Assembly (NCBI RefSeq): GCF_022539315.1
Contig: NC_066332.1
Location: 3,863,001-3,927,000, forward strand
Source of the DNA: Serinus canaria
Lineage: Eukaryota > Chordata > Aves > Passeriformes > Fringillidae
DNA: 64,000 bases
Direction of reading: 5' to 3'
A program made the position numbers and the translations under genes. A model generated the notes under the pieces. The model made no database searches. It was not told the DNA's origin and worked only from the letters and a program-made list of their open reading frames with translations. Every line of letters begins with the position of its first letter. Positions within the stretch are counted from its first letter, which is position 1. Shown piece by piece: positions 39,202-52,300 of the stretch.

Positions 39202-40030
39202 CTCTGCAGTTGATGCCTTGGTATTTTTTGCTCTTGAGTAGATGTCATTAACAAGTAGTTGTGTTTAAACTCACATCTTCTTCTGCCAGCTCACTTGTGC
39301 CTCCTTGCTGGGCATGTGCCACCTAGAGCAGATGACTTAAGACTGGTATATCGTGTTCCTCTGTGCCGGGATGTCATGCATTCCTATGGAAACACAAAAC
39401 TGAGCTTGCTTCCAATCCAAGGCTCCTTGGTTGTTCGCCCGCTCTGCTCGCTGGGTGTAAGGGCTGGAGAATGCCGCTCCGGGATGGGCAGTGCAGGGTG
39501 GGATCGAGCTGCCCCCGGCTCTCCCCAGTGGAAAACCGTATTGAGTTTCCCTCGCACTGTAATTCCCAGCAGCCAAACGACAAGACTTTGGTTTAAATAA
39601 CGTCCTTTCTTCCTTTTCTCGAGGGGCGATGGAGCTAAAGATTAAACAGCACTGAAAGGCAGCTGCTTCTCTTCTCCTTTGGCAGAAAGCAAGTTGTCGC
39701 GTCTCTGCATATGAAAGTTACTGCCAAGAACTCTTCCCCCCATCTCCTGCAGGAGAGAAATTAAGGTCGTTTCCTAAGCAGCCGAGTTGTCGCTGCCTGC
39801 CTTTTGCAAAACATCGTTTGATGTGCTGCATCAAACCAGGTTGCAGGGCGTGCAGCATCGCTGGCTAGATCTGAGGGAGAAAAAAGGAGGGGCAAAAAGG
39901 GGAGGTTAAAAGGGAAGGGAACGGAAAAGCTGGGCGCACCCGCGCGCGGTGCTGTGTCCCGTCCCTCGCTGCTGCCCGCCGGGGGAAGCGGCAGCTGAAC
40001 CCCGGTCCGTGAGCGGGGCGAACGTCCGCC

Positions 40031-40130
40031 TGTCCGTGCTCCATGTGCCCGGTCCCGCGTGTCCCTGCTCCATGTGTCCCGGTCCCGTGTGTCCCTGCTC
40101 CATGTGTCCCTGATCCGTCCCGGTCCCGCG
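40031..40130. repeat. 30-bp minisatellite at the internal SSH2 promoter
   Basis: Three units can be aligned: 40031-40059 (29 bp), 40060-40089 (30 bp) and 40090-40130 (41 bp, with an 11-bp insertion). Each carries TGTCCCTGCTCCATGTG (one base differs in the first unit) and then a CCGGTCCCG box. A partial unit follows. The array ends about 175 bp before the alternative start codon. It is in-frame open with that start codon, giving a Pro/Val/Cys-rich repeat if translated. Confidence 0.85.
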
Positions 40131-40155
40131 TGTCCCCTCCCTTTCCCCGCGCCGC

Positions 40156-40177
40156 CACGTGCGGGTGTGGGCGGGGC
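40156..40177 (+). promoter_or_regulatory. E-box and GC box in the internal promoter
   Basis: CACGTG at 40156-40161 (bound by USF, MYC or MAX family proteins) is followed by GGGCGGGGC at 40169-40177 (SP/KLF GC box). They lie about 130-150 bp before the alternative start codon, a normal position for proximal elements. Binding is inference. Confidence 0.5.
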
Positions 40178-40266
40178 CGGGGGTGGAGCCTATCCTGGTC
40201 CCGCCCTCGGGCCGCGCCTGCGCGGCGGGGGCGGCGCGGCCGGCGCGGGGCAGAGCGGCGGTGCCG

Positions 40267-40359
40267 ATGCCGCGGGGCAGGGCGGCCGCCGCGGCGGGGA
40301 GCGATGATCCCCTACTTCTCCGACAACGCCGTCATCTCCCAGGGCGCCATCGCCCAGCT
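40267..40359 (+). other. SSH2: Out-of-frame upstream ATG opening an overlapping ORF
   Basis: An ATG at 40267 lies 37 nt before the alternative start codon and in another frame. Its context is weak (C at -3, C at +4). The frame stays open for 31 codons to the exon end. When spliced it continues open through exon 3 (CAT CAG CGA...) and exon 4 to the end of the exonic sequence in this window, at least 87 codons in all. It is in the transcript only if initiation lies upstream of 40267. Confidence 0.45.
40304..40359 (+). CDS. SSH2: SSH2 alternative first coding exon
   Basis: The frame reads MIPYFSDNAVISQGAIAQ plus CT, then a perfect donor CT|GTGAGT. It leaves in phase 2, the same phase as exon 2, so CT joins C of exon 3 to give Leu and then ISESFL. 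The start has G at -3. I recall an SSH2 isoform in mammals with a similar MIPY... leader, but have not verified it. The short leader replaces the acidic and Ser/Pro-rich residues of exons 1-2. If the intron were retained, the frame would stop immediately (CTG TGA). The frame is also open upstream, with an in-frame ATG at 40043. Confidence 0.82.
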
Positions 40360-43300
40360 GTGAGTACCGGTACACACCGCCGAGACTCCCCGTCCCGGTG
40401 CCGCTCCGATTGCCCCGGCTCCCGGCGGCTCCCCCTGCTCGGGCGTGCGCTGCGCTCACTCCGCTGTCCCCCCTCTTTTCTTGCTCCCCCCCCGCCCCTT
40501 TCCCCGTAGTTCGCTCCGCCGCCGGTTGCCTCCGGGCAAACTTTCCCCTGGCGGGCACCGCAATGTGCAAGTGCTGATAAGCCCCAGCAGCGCCCGGCAG
40601 CTGCTGCTGCCTCGCCGCTCACTTCTCTGATGATTCTTTTTTTTCACTACGAGCACTCCGAGTCCCATCCGAGCGCTTCTCTCGGTGTAACACGGGAGCT
40701 GCCCGGGCAGCTCAGGGCTGCGCTTCCTCCCGCCGGAGCCGTCCGGGACCCCCGGCAAGCTGGGCGCTGAGAGCGGGCTGCACATCCCCGGCCCGCATAC
40801 ATTGGCCGTGTTCTGGGCTCAGAGCAGAGATCACCCCCTTTATCTGATCTCGGGTTATCGCAGAGCGGCAGGGGGGGGGCTGCGGGGCTGGGATGTCCCA
40901 GGTCGCAGCCACAGGAGCAGGTCTGAGACCTTACACTCAGCACCTGCGGGTCACAAGGCAGAGACGTGCGCTGCTGCCAGTTGTTAGGCACTGTCAGTGT
41001 TGGGCAGCTCTGAAGTGCAGAGTGTCTCCGTGTCCCAAACTAAGCCGCATGGAAAATCAGTCTCTCCGGCTTCACCCACCCCGCCTTTGATATGCAGATA
41101 CGAATAATCATTTAATTTATAAACAATTAACAGCCACTGCCTGAGTCGTGGGGTTTGGCTGGAAGGATTAAGGAGGGAAGTGGCAGCTATGGGGTGGTAG
41201 ATAAGGCGTTCAAAGAGATAGTCGCTGTGGTCTAGCCATGCTTGAGACTTCTTTAAAGAAGCCAACAGATTGTTTTATCTCTTGAAAGCATCATGAAAGG
41301 CTTACAGATAAAGTGCTGGGTCCCACCTGGAACCGTGTTCTTGTCGCGAGAAGCTCCTGCTAGAACTGCAGCTGGAAGTCTTTAGTAGATATCTCTGCTT
41401 ATGCTTCATATGGAGATGAGTCCCCGGACTCTGTGCCTTCTTTTGTGAGTGCTAGCAATCACTGCTGCAGTTGGTAATCAGTTCAGCTAAGTCTCTGTGA
41501 GCCTCTCATACTCAACCCAAAATGTTTGTAATTAGTAATTTTTTCCGTTCGCAGTGTTGCCTGTAAACAATCAGGGCTTTCCCTGCGGTTGCTGATAATG
41601 TAGGTTTAACAGAGATGTACCTAAACTCTTCTTCCAAAGCAATGATGCAAACTGGATATGCCCTGGGCTTTGGGAAGTTGCAGTAATTCTGGAATTGTGG
41701 TGAAAACCTAACATACTGTGGGCTGAAACATTTCCTTGGAGCTCGGGATGATTTCCCGAGCTAGAGTAGGTAGCCAGGTAACAATTTAAGTGCTTTTAAG
41801 GTGTTTGTTTTGTCCCCTGCTCAAACACTTAACCCACGGATGGAGACTGTGCAGAAAGGGATCAAAAAAAGGGGAAACAATGCTCGTCTCTGCTCCCTCC
41901 GTCACATGTCACACGGATCCCTGCAGCAAAGTGCCTCGTGGTGGTTTAAATGGCCACTTGGTTGGAAGGACCACCCTTTCCTTTTCTGGGGAGAGAGATA
42001 ACGGAGTTATCAGAGTGGAGCTTACGCTGTCCTTCGCCTCCTGTGAGGGAAGATTAATAAGCATGAGAATGACAGAGCTTTTGGCCCACGCAGAAGTGTT
42101 CTCAGAGGACTGAGTGCTGGATTAATATTTTGCTAGTGTTCTCAATCAGGATGGTGCTGTGGCTCTCGGGCTGGCCTAGTAAAGGCTAGCATTTAAAGTT
42201 TGTGCTCCTAATTACAATTTCACAAAGGCTAATTAATATTGGATGTCCTTATTTCATCATGGACAAGACCTAAAAATCCAGATTTAGTTGTTTGCTACGC
42301 TAAAAATGTGTTCTCTGTGGAGTGGGAAGGGCAGGGGTGACCCAAACATTATCAGAAACTTCTGTTTCAGTGTATTCTTTAGTAGATGTATTTGGCTGAT
42401 CAGCTCTGACTTTCAGAGATCAGCAGAAATTACTTTTGTGTTGACGCTTTTAGTCAGTAATGTAGTCAGCTGGTCTGGGTCTAATTCATTTCAGGTTCAC
42501 AAGGATTCAAATAGTGTCCGGGAGACTTGTGTTTATCAAAATGCTCAGAATTTATAGTTGTAACTTGTTCCAGAAAGTCTTGCTACTCTCACTGAACCTA
42601 GGGGGAATTCTGCTGATTTACTAGTTTATTTGTGTGTAGGATTCAAAATTTACTTTGGTCTATTAAAACTCTAAGGCAGCTGATAGGAAAGATAGAAAGA
42701 AAAAAGCAAAGCTTCAGAGAGTCTGCAAATATCAAAGAGTTTTTAACAAGAAACCTGGAGGAATTGCCATGGTTCTTCCCTGCAGTCGCTTCCTTTGCCT
42801 CTGGCCAAGTTTGAGTTATTCAGTTCATTGCTGGTGTCCCTGAAGTGGCTTTTCCAAGTTTCTCTGATAATGCCAGATTCCTCTGTCACCCACTTTTCCT
42901 CTCTATCTCAGTGACAAAGCAGGATGACCCAGCCATCAGAGCACTCACTTGGGGTTTGAGAAAATCCAGCTCCTGCTTTCACTGTGCCACATCCTTCCTG
43001 TGAAAGTCTTACCAGGCTGTGTTCAGTGGGGCAGGAGGGTGCAGAGGGATGCTCAGCCTTTGTTCAGAACCTGAGGATTGACCACTTCCCTTTGGTGCCT
43101 GCATCTCTCTGGCATTTTGAAGCCTTTTTTGTTGCGTTTAAAAGCTTTTGACTCTGCCTTGGCTTCCTTTCTGCCAGGCAGCAGTGGGAGCCCTCCCTGG
43201 GCATAGTTGAGCACATGTTGAAGCACCCCTGCCCTGTTTACTCCTTCATCCTCCAAAACTCGGGAGCCAGATGGATCTAAAAGCACAGTTAGGCTCACTG

Positions 43301-46300
43301 CTTTCCATGGTTCTTGTGCTTGCCTCATACCTGTCTATTTTCTATTATAAGATGTTAACTCAGTTTTATATGTATTTTAAACTTTGAGGGGGGAAAAAAG
43401 AAGGAGCAGGAGTAGACACTTTCTTCACAGCATTGTGAGTTTATGGTGGAGCTCTTAGGGGGAAAAAAATACACCCAAGAAGTTAAACAGAATTATTTTC
43501 AGTGATAAATAGATAGAAAATGTCCTTTCAGACCTGCCTTAGCAGCCTGTTGCTCTCTCCTGTAATCGGATTTCTTCTAAGTGATAGCCCTTGTGTGCAG
43601 AGTGTGAAGAAACAACACTTCACAGTGTAAGAGGAAGTTCAGAGGCTGTGCAGGTAATTACAAACTGTACAATAAGTGACAGCACTGGGTAATTCAGGCT
43701 CAATGTGTTGCCACCTCTGTGTTATAACCTGCTTGGCCCTTTGTCCTCCCCCACCCCTTTCATTTTCCTCTGCCACACGGCCATGGCCTTTATGGTGGGA
43801 AATTTCATGATCACCTAATCTTGAATTGTGCCAAGTCAGGAACTTGGATAGGTGTGTGGCTGCCCTTGCCATTCTTTGGAGAGCTGCTTATTTATTTATT
43901 TCTTGTATGGGAAGCCTTACAACCTTTTTATCTCTTACAATGTTATTGCTGCCAAAACCCTTGACCGTTCAGCAATTAGACCCAATCCTCCGAGCAGCAT
44001 GTTATTGGAAATCTTTAATTGCTTCTGTGCCATTGTAAAGCACTGTAGCTTTGTGAGTATTTTGCCATTGTGCTGAGAGTCAATGATATTTAAGAGCCAG
44101 GGAGGAGATGCTTGGAAACTGCTGCAAAAAGCCTGGAAGATTAGCAGAGTCATTCCAGTTAGCACTGTCAGCTCTGACTGAAGTTGCCTTATGAGCTGAG
44201 GGTTGCTCTGGTTGGAAGTGCTTGAAATACAGAAAGTGGTTGATGAGCCCTTCATGTCTTGTAGAGCCTGGTAGGATCAGGGCAGACTGCAGCAGTTGTT
44301 TTCTCCATTCAAGTGTGCATTGTGTGCTCTGGGTTTGTAGGGCTGCGGAAGACAGCCTCATGCTCCATCAGGGATGTGATGGGAATGTGCAGGCAGGGGA
44401 ACCTGACCCCTTACCCTTCCTGCCCACCCCTCCACACAGCTGAGCTCACCCTGCACAGTGGATGGGCTTCCTGTTGACAGAGCAGAGTCATTGGGACTTC
44501 TCATCTTTTTTATTTCTTTGCTGCATGTGATGAAACAAATGCAATGCTTAAGAGGCCTCTTACTACCCACTGATTACTGAAAACTGTTCAAATAGGTTGT
44601 GGTATTTGCATAAAAGTGGTATGGTCTGTGCAGAGTTGATCATTAACCAAGCCAGGGCTGTATTGTTCATAACTACTTTTCCTGTTTGGCTTTTCCTTTT
44701 ATTCCCCTGGAAGCTGTGGATATTTGCCTCACTGATCCTTCCTGGTAAGGGCTGGAAGAGAGACAGAGATGGTTATCAGACATCAAATCAAAACCTGAGC
44801 CACAAACCAGTGTTTCAAGGACAACGCCCCCACGCCAGCACTCTTTTTGAGCAATATGTTTTAGTTAGGAAGCCCACGCTGCTGGGCTGCCAAATGAATG
44901 TTTTAAAAGGATTTAAATGGTAGAGTTGACTCTGAGATTGTGTTGTCTTGAAACATCTGCAGATGTTCCTGTCTCTGGAAATGCTTGGGATTTTTCTAAA
45001 GACCACAAAGCAGAAGGACCCCAGTGAGATTATCAGCAGAAAAAGACCTTTTGGGGCCAGTTAATAGCTGGCTGGGATTTTTTTTCAGGATTCTATGTCC
45101 TTGTACCTTTATCACAGAGCCCCTGGTTAAAATATTGCTTCATTGTTTTTAAAACAACTTCAAGCTAACTTTCTTGACAGTTGCTTCTGACTAGTGTTTG
45201 TGGGGTCAGAGAATATTTAAAATTCTGCATCCCATTCTGCAGTAGACTCTGAAGAGCTGCTGTCTCCCCTGTATTGGTCTGACAAAGAGCATTTAAATTA
45301 TCAGCCTATAAGGGCTTAAAACCAGTTCAGAAAAGTTTTTCTCCAGTGTAACATATGTAATGTGTACAGAGCAAATCTGCAACTTGAGTTTCCAGCCATG
45401 GTGTTTCGTAGCAGCTGGTTGAAGACTGAAATTTTCACAAACACATGGAACAAAACTCAGTCCTGTCCTTAGCAGTAAACACTTGTGCTTTTGCTGAAGT
45501 ACTCCAAAGCCACCCCTTTGCTTTCCATGTGCAGCTTGGCCAGAGCTTGAATCCAGCAGCTTGAGAAGGAGCTGCAGACTGGCAAGAGCTGTTCTGCAGC
45601 CACCTAATGCTGGGCTGTGTGGGATTAACCAAGTGTTTTGTGACAGACAGCAGCTTTCTGGTTCAAGGACATCAGCCTGTGGATGAGGGAGGCTGGGGAG
45701 AAGAAAAGCCTGTAAAGGTGAACTTAAAAGACAAGTCCCAGAGTTGCTGAAGGCTGGGAGAGGCATTGGAATCCAACCTGGAAGATCTCAGTGTAGGATT
45801 GGAATTTTTTGGCGTTGGCAACTTGATAAATTTGGGCACTTCTATTATATTGAGGTGACAGGCTCCTTGTTCAGTGCATATTCCTGTTTATCCAGTACTT
45901 ATCTGCTCCTCACCAACATCGGGTTCAGCTCTTTGGGCTCTTTGATTTACTTGCAATAAGCCATTTAAGCAGAATGCTTTTCCTCAAAACACCTTTGTTA
46001 CAAGTAGGCTAAATCCAGACTGCTGAACCAGAAATGATTTAGTCCTTTCTTTTAAACAAATGATCTTTGTCACTTATTAGCGAACTCTTTCATTTGTTCA
46101 CACACTTCTCACAATGGCTTAATGAGCTCCATGCTGTCCCAGCAGGCAGGGCTGGCTCCTGCCTGGGATCTCCTCTGGATTGCCACAGGTTGGGCTCTGG
46201 TTGCACTGTTAGACTTCCAGCTTTTCCCTGGAGGAGCACAGATCTGTGACATTGCTGCTGCAGTGTGGCTTTAGTGGAGGCGCCCAGGTGGATCAGAGTA

Positions 46301-49300
46301 AGTTCATGCCAAGGTTCAGAGCTGTCTGGAGGTGCTCAGGGTGGATTGGGACCCCTGTTGAGTTGAGCTTGGAATTGTCTGTACTGTGGTGTTATTGTGT
46401 ACACTCTGCTGGATTTCCTCACTCTCTGTGATTTGTTTGCCAGCATGAAGAGAATAAATTTTCTCCTCTGAGCCTCTTGTTGCCCTGCAGCTTCTTTTTG
46501 TACATAATCCCAACTGGATGCTTTGGAGAGGGCTGTTACCTGTGGCTTGGCTCAAGCGCCTGTAGCTGACAGACAGGCACGGGCAGCTCTGTTTTGGGTG
46601 TATTGCTGGTGTTTTGTGAGACTCCAAATGGCAGGTGGGACTGGAGTAGGGTCATTTTGATTAGCAAATGATAAATTTACCTTGGTCAGGTTACAAAGTA
46701 AGGGGGAATCCCATTTGCACAAAGATGTAGAAAGCTATCATTAGTCTTACTTGGGTCCTCCTGTTATTTTCCTGCTTGCTTTCTGCAACTCGATACTGAA
46801 TTAAAATGAACCCAAATTGTGGGAGGAGTTTTACTGGGTTTTTTTGTTTGTTTAGTTTGTTTGGGTTTTTAAAGGCCTCATTGCATGGTGGTGTGTGAAG
46901 AGCTTGTCACTGACTTTGTTGTTGTTATTGTTAGGGTTGGTTTGTTGTTTTTTCCCCTTTATTTGCTTTGTAAAAGAGATGGAGAAATCAAAAAACAAAT
47001 GCAAAGTGGAGCAGCAGCATTCCTCTGTGGCGCAAAGACCGAAAGACAGTTAGTCTAAATAAAAACAAACAGTTTGTCAGCACCATTTCTGGCTCTCCTG
47101 TTGGTTTGCCATGATCAGAAAATTGCAAGAAAGCAAAAGAGGAATATCCATGTGCCTTGATAGCAAGTGGGGGTGCCACAAATATCCACCCCAGAGGTGG
47201 GTGATGCTGTGTCCAGTGTGTGTGAACAGGACTGGTATGTGGGGGTGTCTGAGCCAGCCCAGGAGCTGCATTTTGGGAAGTGGGGTCAGGAGATGGACCA
47301 GGACATCACCCAGATTCCCAGCACAGTCCCCAGCAAAACCTTGACACTGCTGTAATCTTCCTGACTCTTTTGTCCTTAGTTCCTTCAAGTACATAATGAA
47401 ATGTTCTATGAGAGGCTCTCTAGCTTGAAATTAAGCAAATATCTATTCTGGAGCCTTTTAAAAAGCTGTTTAAGAGCCTTTTCCTAAAGTACACTGTGTT
47501 CTTGTTAGAGACTTTGCTGGTTCTGTGGTACATAGCAGTGTTTAGTATTCTGATGGTCTTTCTACTTTAATGTGTGGTTTTTAAAGGGGTTTCTATGCTT
47601 TTAGGAAATACGAAGACCTGAGTTAACCACAGAAAATTGGCTGCCAAACTGCTTAAAGTGCTAATTCTGCTGAAATTTAGCACCTGACTTTTGCAGGGAT
47701 AAACACATCTGGAATCTCTACTCTTCTGAGTTCAAACTCCTGTAAAATAAAACTTTTATTTAATGTGTTTCCAGTCTGAGTCTTAGTCAGCAAAACTATG
47801 CAGGGTTTTTATGTTGAGTTAAAAACTCCTTTATATGCATTTTGAAGTAAAGCATTGACATCCCCCTGAAAGTTGCATGAAGGTGCTAAAAGAATTGGTT
47901 AATTTGCAGCTGTGCTGAGAAATCACAAATGCAAAACTGCACAGTGATGCTTCAGAAGGAAGCACTTTACTGTTTTTCCTTTAATTTACTTTTTTTGTGA
48001 GCAGATACCATGAAAAGTGGATGGTTCACACTACTGCTTCCCTGCTTGTATTTTAAGTAGCTGTATAAAACCTCTTCAATTCTTATGAATGTTTTGAAGA
48101 AGTTTTCTTGTCTCCTGTTTAGAATCTCCCAGTTCCTTTTGCCTCTTAGGGTACCCTTCGTTTCAGCTTTTTTTTTTTTTTAAGTTGGGAGATGCTGTGC
48201 TGGTGTTAGACATCCCACAGTCTGTCAGCTTCTGTTTAAAGTGGTGTATGGTGAGTGATTAATGGAAATTATTTCGGGAATAAAGGACTCCTGGTAAGCT
48301 GATCCCTATTCAGAGCACCAAAAGAAAAAGCAGAGTCACAGGGGATGTTGTCTCCAGGAAGAACTTGTAACATCCGCGGGGGGAAGAGTTGGATTGGAAA
48401 GTGATGCTGAGTTTGCATTTTGAAATGGATCATAATTATATCTCATGGTCTGATTTGGAGAGCTTTTCCTGATGGCTCTGGAGGCTGATTGTCACTTACA
48501 CCAGCAGGATGTTGGAGTGGTTTTTTTGTGGCTGCTGTCAGGGTAGGTGTGCTGGGAGTGTTGCTCTGAGCTCCTGGGGACAAGCAGCCTTGTCTCTCCA
48601 GGCTGTTACCCCATTCCCTCAGTGCTGGGTCACTGAACCCAAAGTAAAGCTGTGTTCTTCTTTGGTTTGCAGCTTTAAATTGAATCTGAAGTTTGTATTG
48701 ACCTTGCTTTGTGCAAGGAACTGTCCTAAGTGTTGCCCTGGTTTGAAGGCACAGAATCCATTAAACTATTCCAACTATAAAATGTTCCTGATCCTTTGTT
48801 TTTGATGATTCTTTACTTCCAGCTGATTAAAATTTCAAGTTATTGGTTGTAGCCACATGTAAATTTGTACTCCCTTAGTTGTAGCCTCCCTGTTCCCTAA
48901 AATAAAGTCCCTGGTGTTATTTGCAAGGAGGAGCAGATCAATGGCCCAATTACTGGCTGTATCATCACAAGAGGTAAAGCTCCCTGTGACTTCCAGTTTC
49001 AAATCAAAACCTATTGAAAGAAACCTGGCACGTGGCAGTTCTCTGTGAAACAGCCCACAAACCATCTCACATCACTGGCTACTGCTGACTGTCCTTTTTG
49101 CTAATCTAAAGGGACAGTCGTTCCTAAACCGATTTTACTGCTCCTGCTGGAAACTGTCATTCAGGGATCAAATACCATTGCATGGGGAGGATGCAGTAAG
49201 AATGAGAGAAAATTGAAAGTGCTGAGTGCTGCAGAAGTTAAAATACTGAACAAATAACTTCCTTCTATATTTTTATGAGTCAAATCCAACAGCCTCTTGA

Positions 49301-52300
49301 TGATTTTTGATGCTTTTGGTAAACAAGCATCTGCTTCTTCTTAGCAAGAGGAAAAGGCTTATTATTCAGCATTGATTTCTTTGTGTTGAGACAGAGTGGT
49401 CCTTGTTTTGGTGCTCTATTTACAGGGGTCTGTTAATGTATTTACTGAGGGCAGCCAACAAGGCTGTGATCAGAGCCAGGCAGCTTCCCCAGTGTAATTC
49501 CTCCATGCAGTGCCCTGGTTGGGGTGGTTGGAGAGTCAAGTCCTGGCACAGTTCTGCTTCTCAAGGCAGCAGGAGCTCTGCTCCCTGGATGACCACAGCC
49601 ATGCTCGGGGCTGGCCACAACCACTGAGACCAGAAGAACACAGAGCAGCATCCTCCTTGGCCAGTCACATCCTGGGGCTGTGCCTGGGGGAGCTGTGCCT
49701 GCTGGGGAGGGAGAGGGGACACAGGGTGCCCTGCCTTGAACGGGTGCTGGGGACTTGTCACCTCTGGTCACACCCATCTCAGAGAGGCAGCCAGCGCTGG
49801 CCTTGCTTCAGGCAAGTCAGTGATCTCCTTCCATCTGTAAAGTGCTGGACATTCTTTGTCTAAATATAGGGGACCCTGGACTTGGCTATGGCTGGGAGGG
49901 ACAGTAAGTTGACCTCGGTGTGTTTCTGTCACTTGTGTTACAGTCGTATTTAAAGCAGACGAGTCCTTCATGTGGGACACTGCCAGTCAGGCCAAACATG
50001 GTCAGGTCTGTGACAGTGACATGCAGGGAGATTGGCATAAAAATTTATTATAAAATATCTCATCTTAAATGCATTTAATCGTAGTGGGGAGAGACCAGGT
50101 TGTTAATTAAGTGCTGGAGGGTCTGTCAGCTGTCATTTAAGGTTTAAAAAGAAACGTGCTGTGTATGAAGGCAATGCTTTCAAACTGTGGTGGCAGAGGA
50201 GATTACTGTGTGGTTTAAAGATAATCAACATGGACTGTGTTAATTAGGAGAGAAAAAAGATAAGTATGTGTCAATCAGAGGGGTGTTCTACCTGAGGATT
50301 AACTAATCAAAAAGCTGGTGGTTATTTTTCTCTGTTCCTTGATGCAATAGATTATCCTTAGGAAGTTTTCTCATGTTGATTTAAGTGTTTCTAAGAACAT
50401 ATTTGTGAAAGCATTTTGTTGGTGCCATAGCAGCTGGCTCACTTTGGGCAGGCTGAGCTGGTAGGAGCATGGCATGTGGTGGTAAAACACTGTAGAGTGT
50501 TCTCCTGGGTATTGCTGTCCTGCTCCATGAACCCAGTGGTATGCATTAAAAATGCCCAAGGATGTTTAAACAGTATATGGCACAAGAAGAATGTCATGTA
50601 GAGCTTTCATCTGGGAATGTCTTGACTTGGAAAACTGGAAGCCTTTGGGGACTATCACGTAAAACAAATTCCTTTCATGGTCTCTCTTTCTGGTCTGGGT
50701 CTCTTGCTTTAAAAAGTGCAAAGAATCAAATTTCTTCTGTAAACACCAAGTGCCCAGATTTCTTAATCAGCATCCTAATTGTGTTAGCCACCCCCTTCCT
50801 AGTCCGTGAACTGCCGTGCTCGTGCTTGGACTGCAGGAAGAACGATTTTGTGCATATCTTCAGTCTAAAATTCCAGAGACATCAGGGCTTTGTTTGCACA
50901 ACTTGTTTTGCTGTTGCTTTTTGGAATCTTTTTCTTTCTCTCTGGATGGATTCTCTGAAGCTGCCTCGGAGGCTGAACATGGGCCACCAACGCATGCCTT
51001 GCTGGGACTCCCTCTGTGCTGCATTGCCAGAGAGGCAGGCAGTAAAGCTTTTTGCTATTTGTGCTGCATGGAAAATGGGTCCTTTTCAATCTCTGATAAT
51101 TTAAATCATCCCTGCTTAATTTCCTTCTTCACTGCCATGGTGATCCTACAACCTGTGCCTGGGTTCATATTCCTTGAAATAAATCATTACCTGGTGATGT
51201 GTCATCAGTGGGGTGTCCCCCCAGTCCTTGCTGCTTCTCGGCAGTGACAACAGCCACAGCTCAGCTCAGCACATCTCCCTCTCCCCAGCCTCAGCACCAG
51301 GACAGTCCCTCCCTCCTGAGGCTGCCGAGAGCTGGCAAAGGCAGTGGGGACAGGCTGGGCAGCAGGGTGGCACAGGGAGGGCTGGGTCAGGGTTACTGTA
51401 GGAGCACGCGCTCAGCAGCAGCCCAGTGAAACCCAATCTGGAGCTGCCAGCAGCAGGCTGGGCACAGGGCTGGGTGGTGAGGAGGCAGCTGATGTTCCTG
51501 CCAGGGCTCTGCCTGCCTTGCCTGGGCTTTAGGAGTTTGTTGAGCTGGTTCATCTGCAGGCCAAGAGTATGTGAGGGGAACAGGAAACCCGCATGGACTT
51601 TCACTTCCATCAGACACCATAAAATGCTGACCAGCTTAAAACAAAACCCAGTCTGCTTTCCTTCTACTGTAAGGAATAAATCCCAGCCCTGCCTGTGAGG
51701 GAGTACATAGGATGTGAGTGTGAAACTCAGCCCTGCAGAGCAAGGCTCGGGGCAGGGAGGCAGAGGAATGCTGCAGGTGGTTGGGGCTGTCTCGGCGCAG
51801 TGCAGCCCTGTCGCAGCTGCGTGGGCTGAAGTCTTGGACTGCAAACAGCAGCTGTTGTTGCTCCCTTCGCCAGCAGCAAGGCAGGAATAAGTTTCTCAGC
51901 CCAGAGCTGTTGTCTTCTGTGCAGTCTCCAAAGGATGCCACTGTTCTCTCCTGCATTCCCAAGCTGCCCAAGTTTGCAAAGGTATTTCTGAGCTCAGTTT
52001 GAATGATCTGGTGGCAGAGGAGCTCTCATGGCATGTCATGGTTGGTTCCAGCAGTGGGTGTGACTTGCAGATTTGTAACTCACTTGGGTGTTGAGTGGGT
52101 ATCAAAGCTCCCCACAGCCTGGTGGGATGACCTGAGGCTGGTTTAAGCCTGTCTCTGAAACTGTGTCTGAGCGTGGTTGTTTCATGCACCTGAAGCAGTT
52201 ATTCTTCACTTGCACACACAGCCATGGTCTTCAGGGTTCCCTTTGGTAAGTTGTACCCTCTTTGAATTCAGCAGAAATTCTCTCCTTGCTTGATGCAAGG

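Larger units (their letters stand above)
39930..40960 (+). promoter_or_regulatory. SSH2: Internal CpG-island promoter of the short-leader SSH2 transcript
   Basis: Dense CpG sequence begins near 39930 and peaks at about 40140-40310 (GCCGCGCCTGCGCGGCGG, GGCGGCCGCCGCGGCGGGG). It fades by about 40960. There is no TATA box. A moderately CpG-enriched shoulder extends upstream to about 39430. It encloses an in-phase alternative first exon, so an alternative promoter is the natural reading. Transcription itself is inference. Confidence 0.75.

Noticed and set aside
50562..51104. 180-codon + strand ORF in intron 2
   Set aside because: Two overlapping frames are open here and neither resembles a known family; no splice context joins it to SSH2.
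51266..51844. 192-codon minus-strand ORF in intron 2
   Set aside because: Cys/Pro/Ser-rich text from a locally GC-rich stretch, overlapped by several ORFs on the other strand; no domain.
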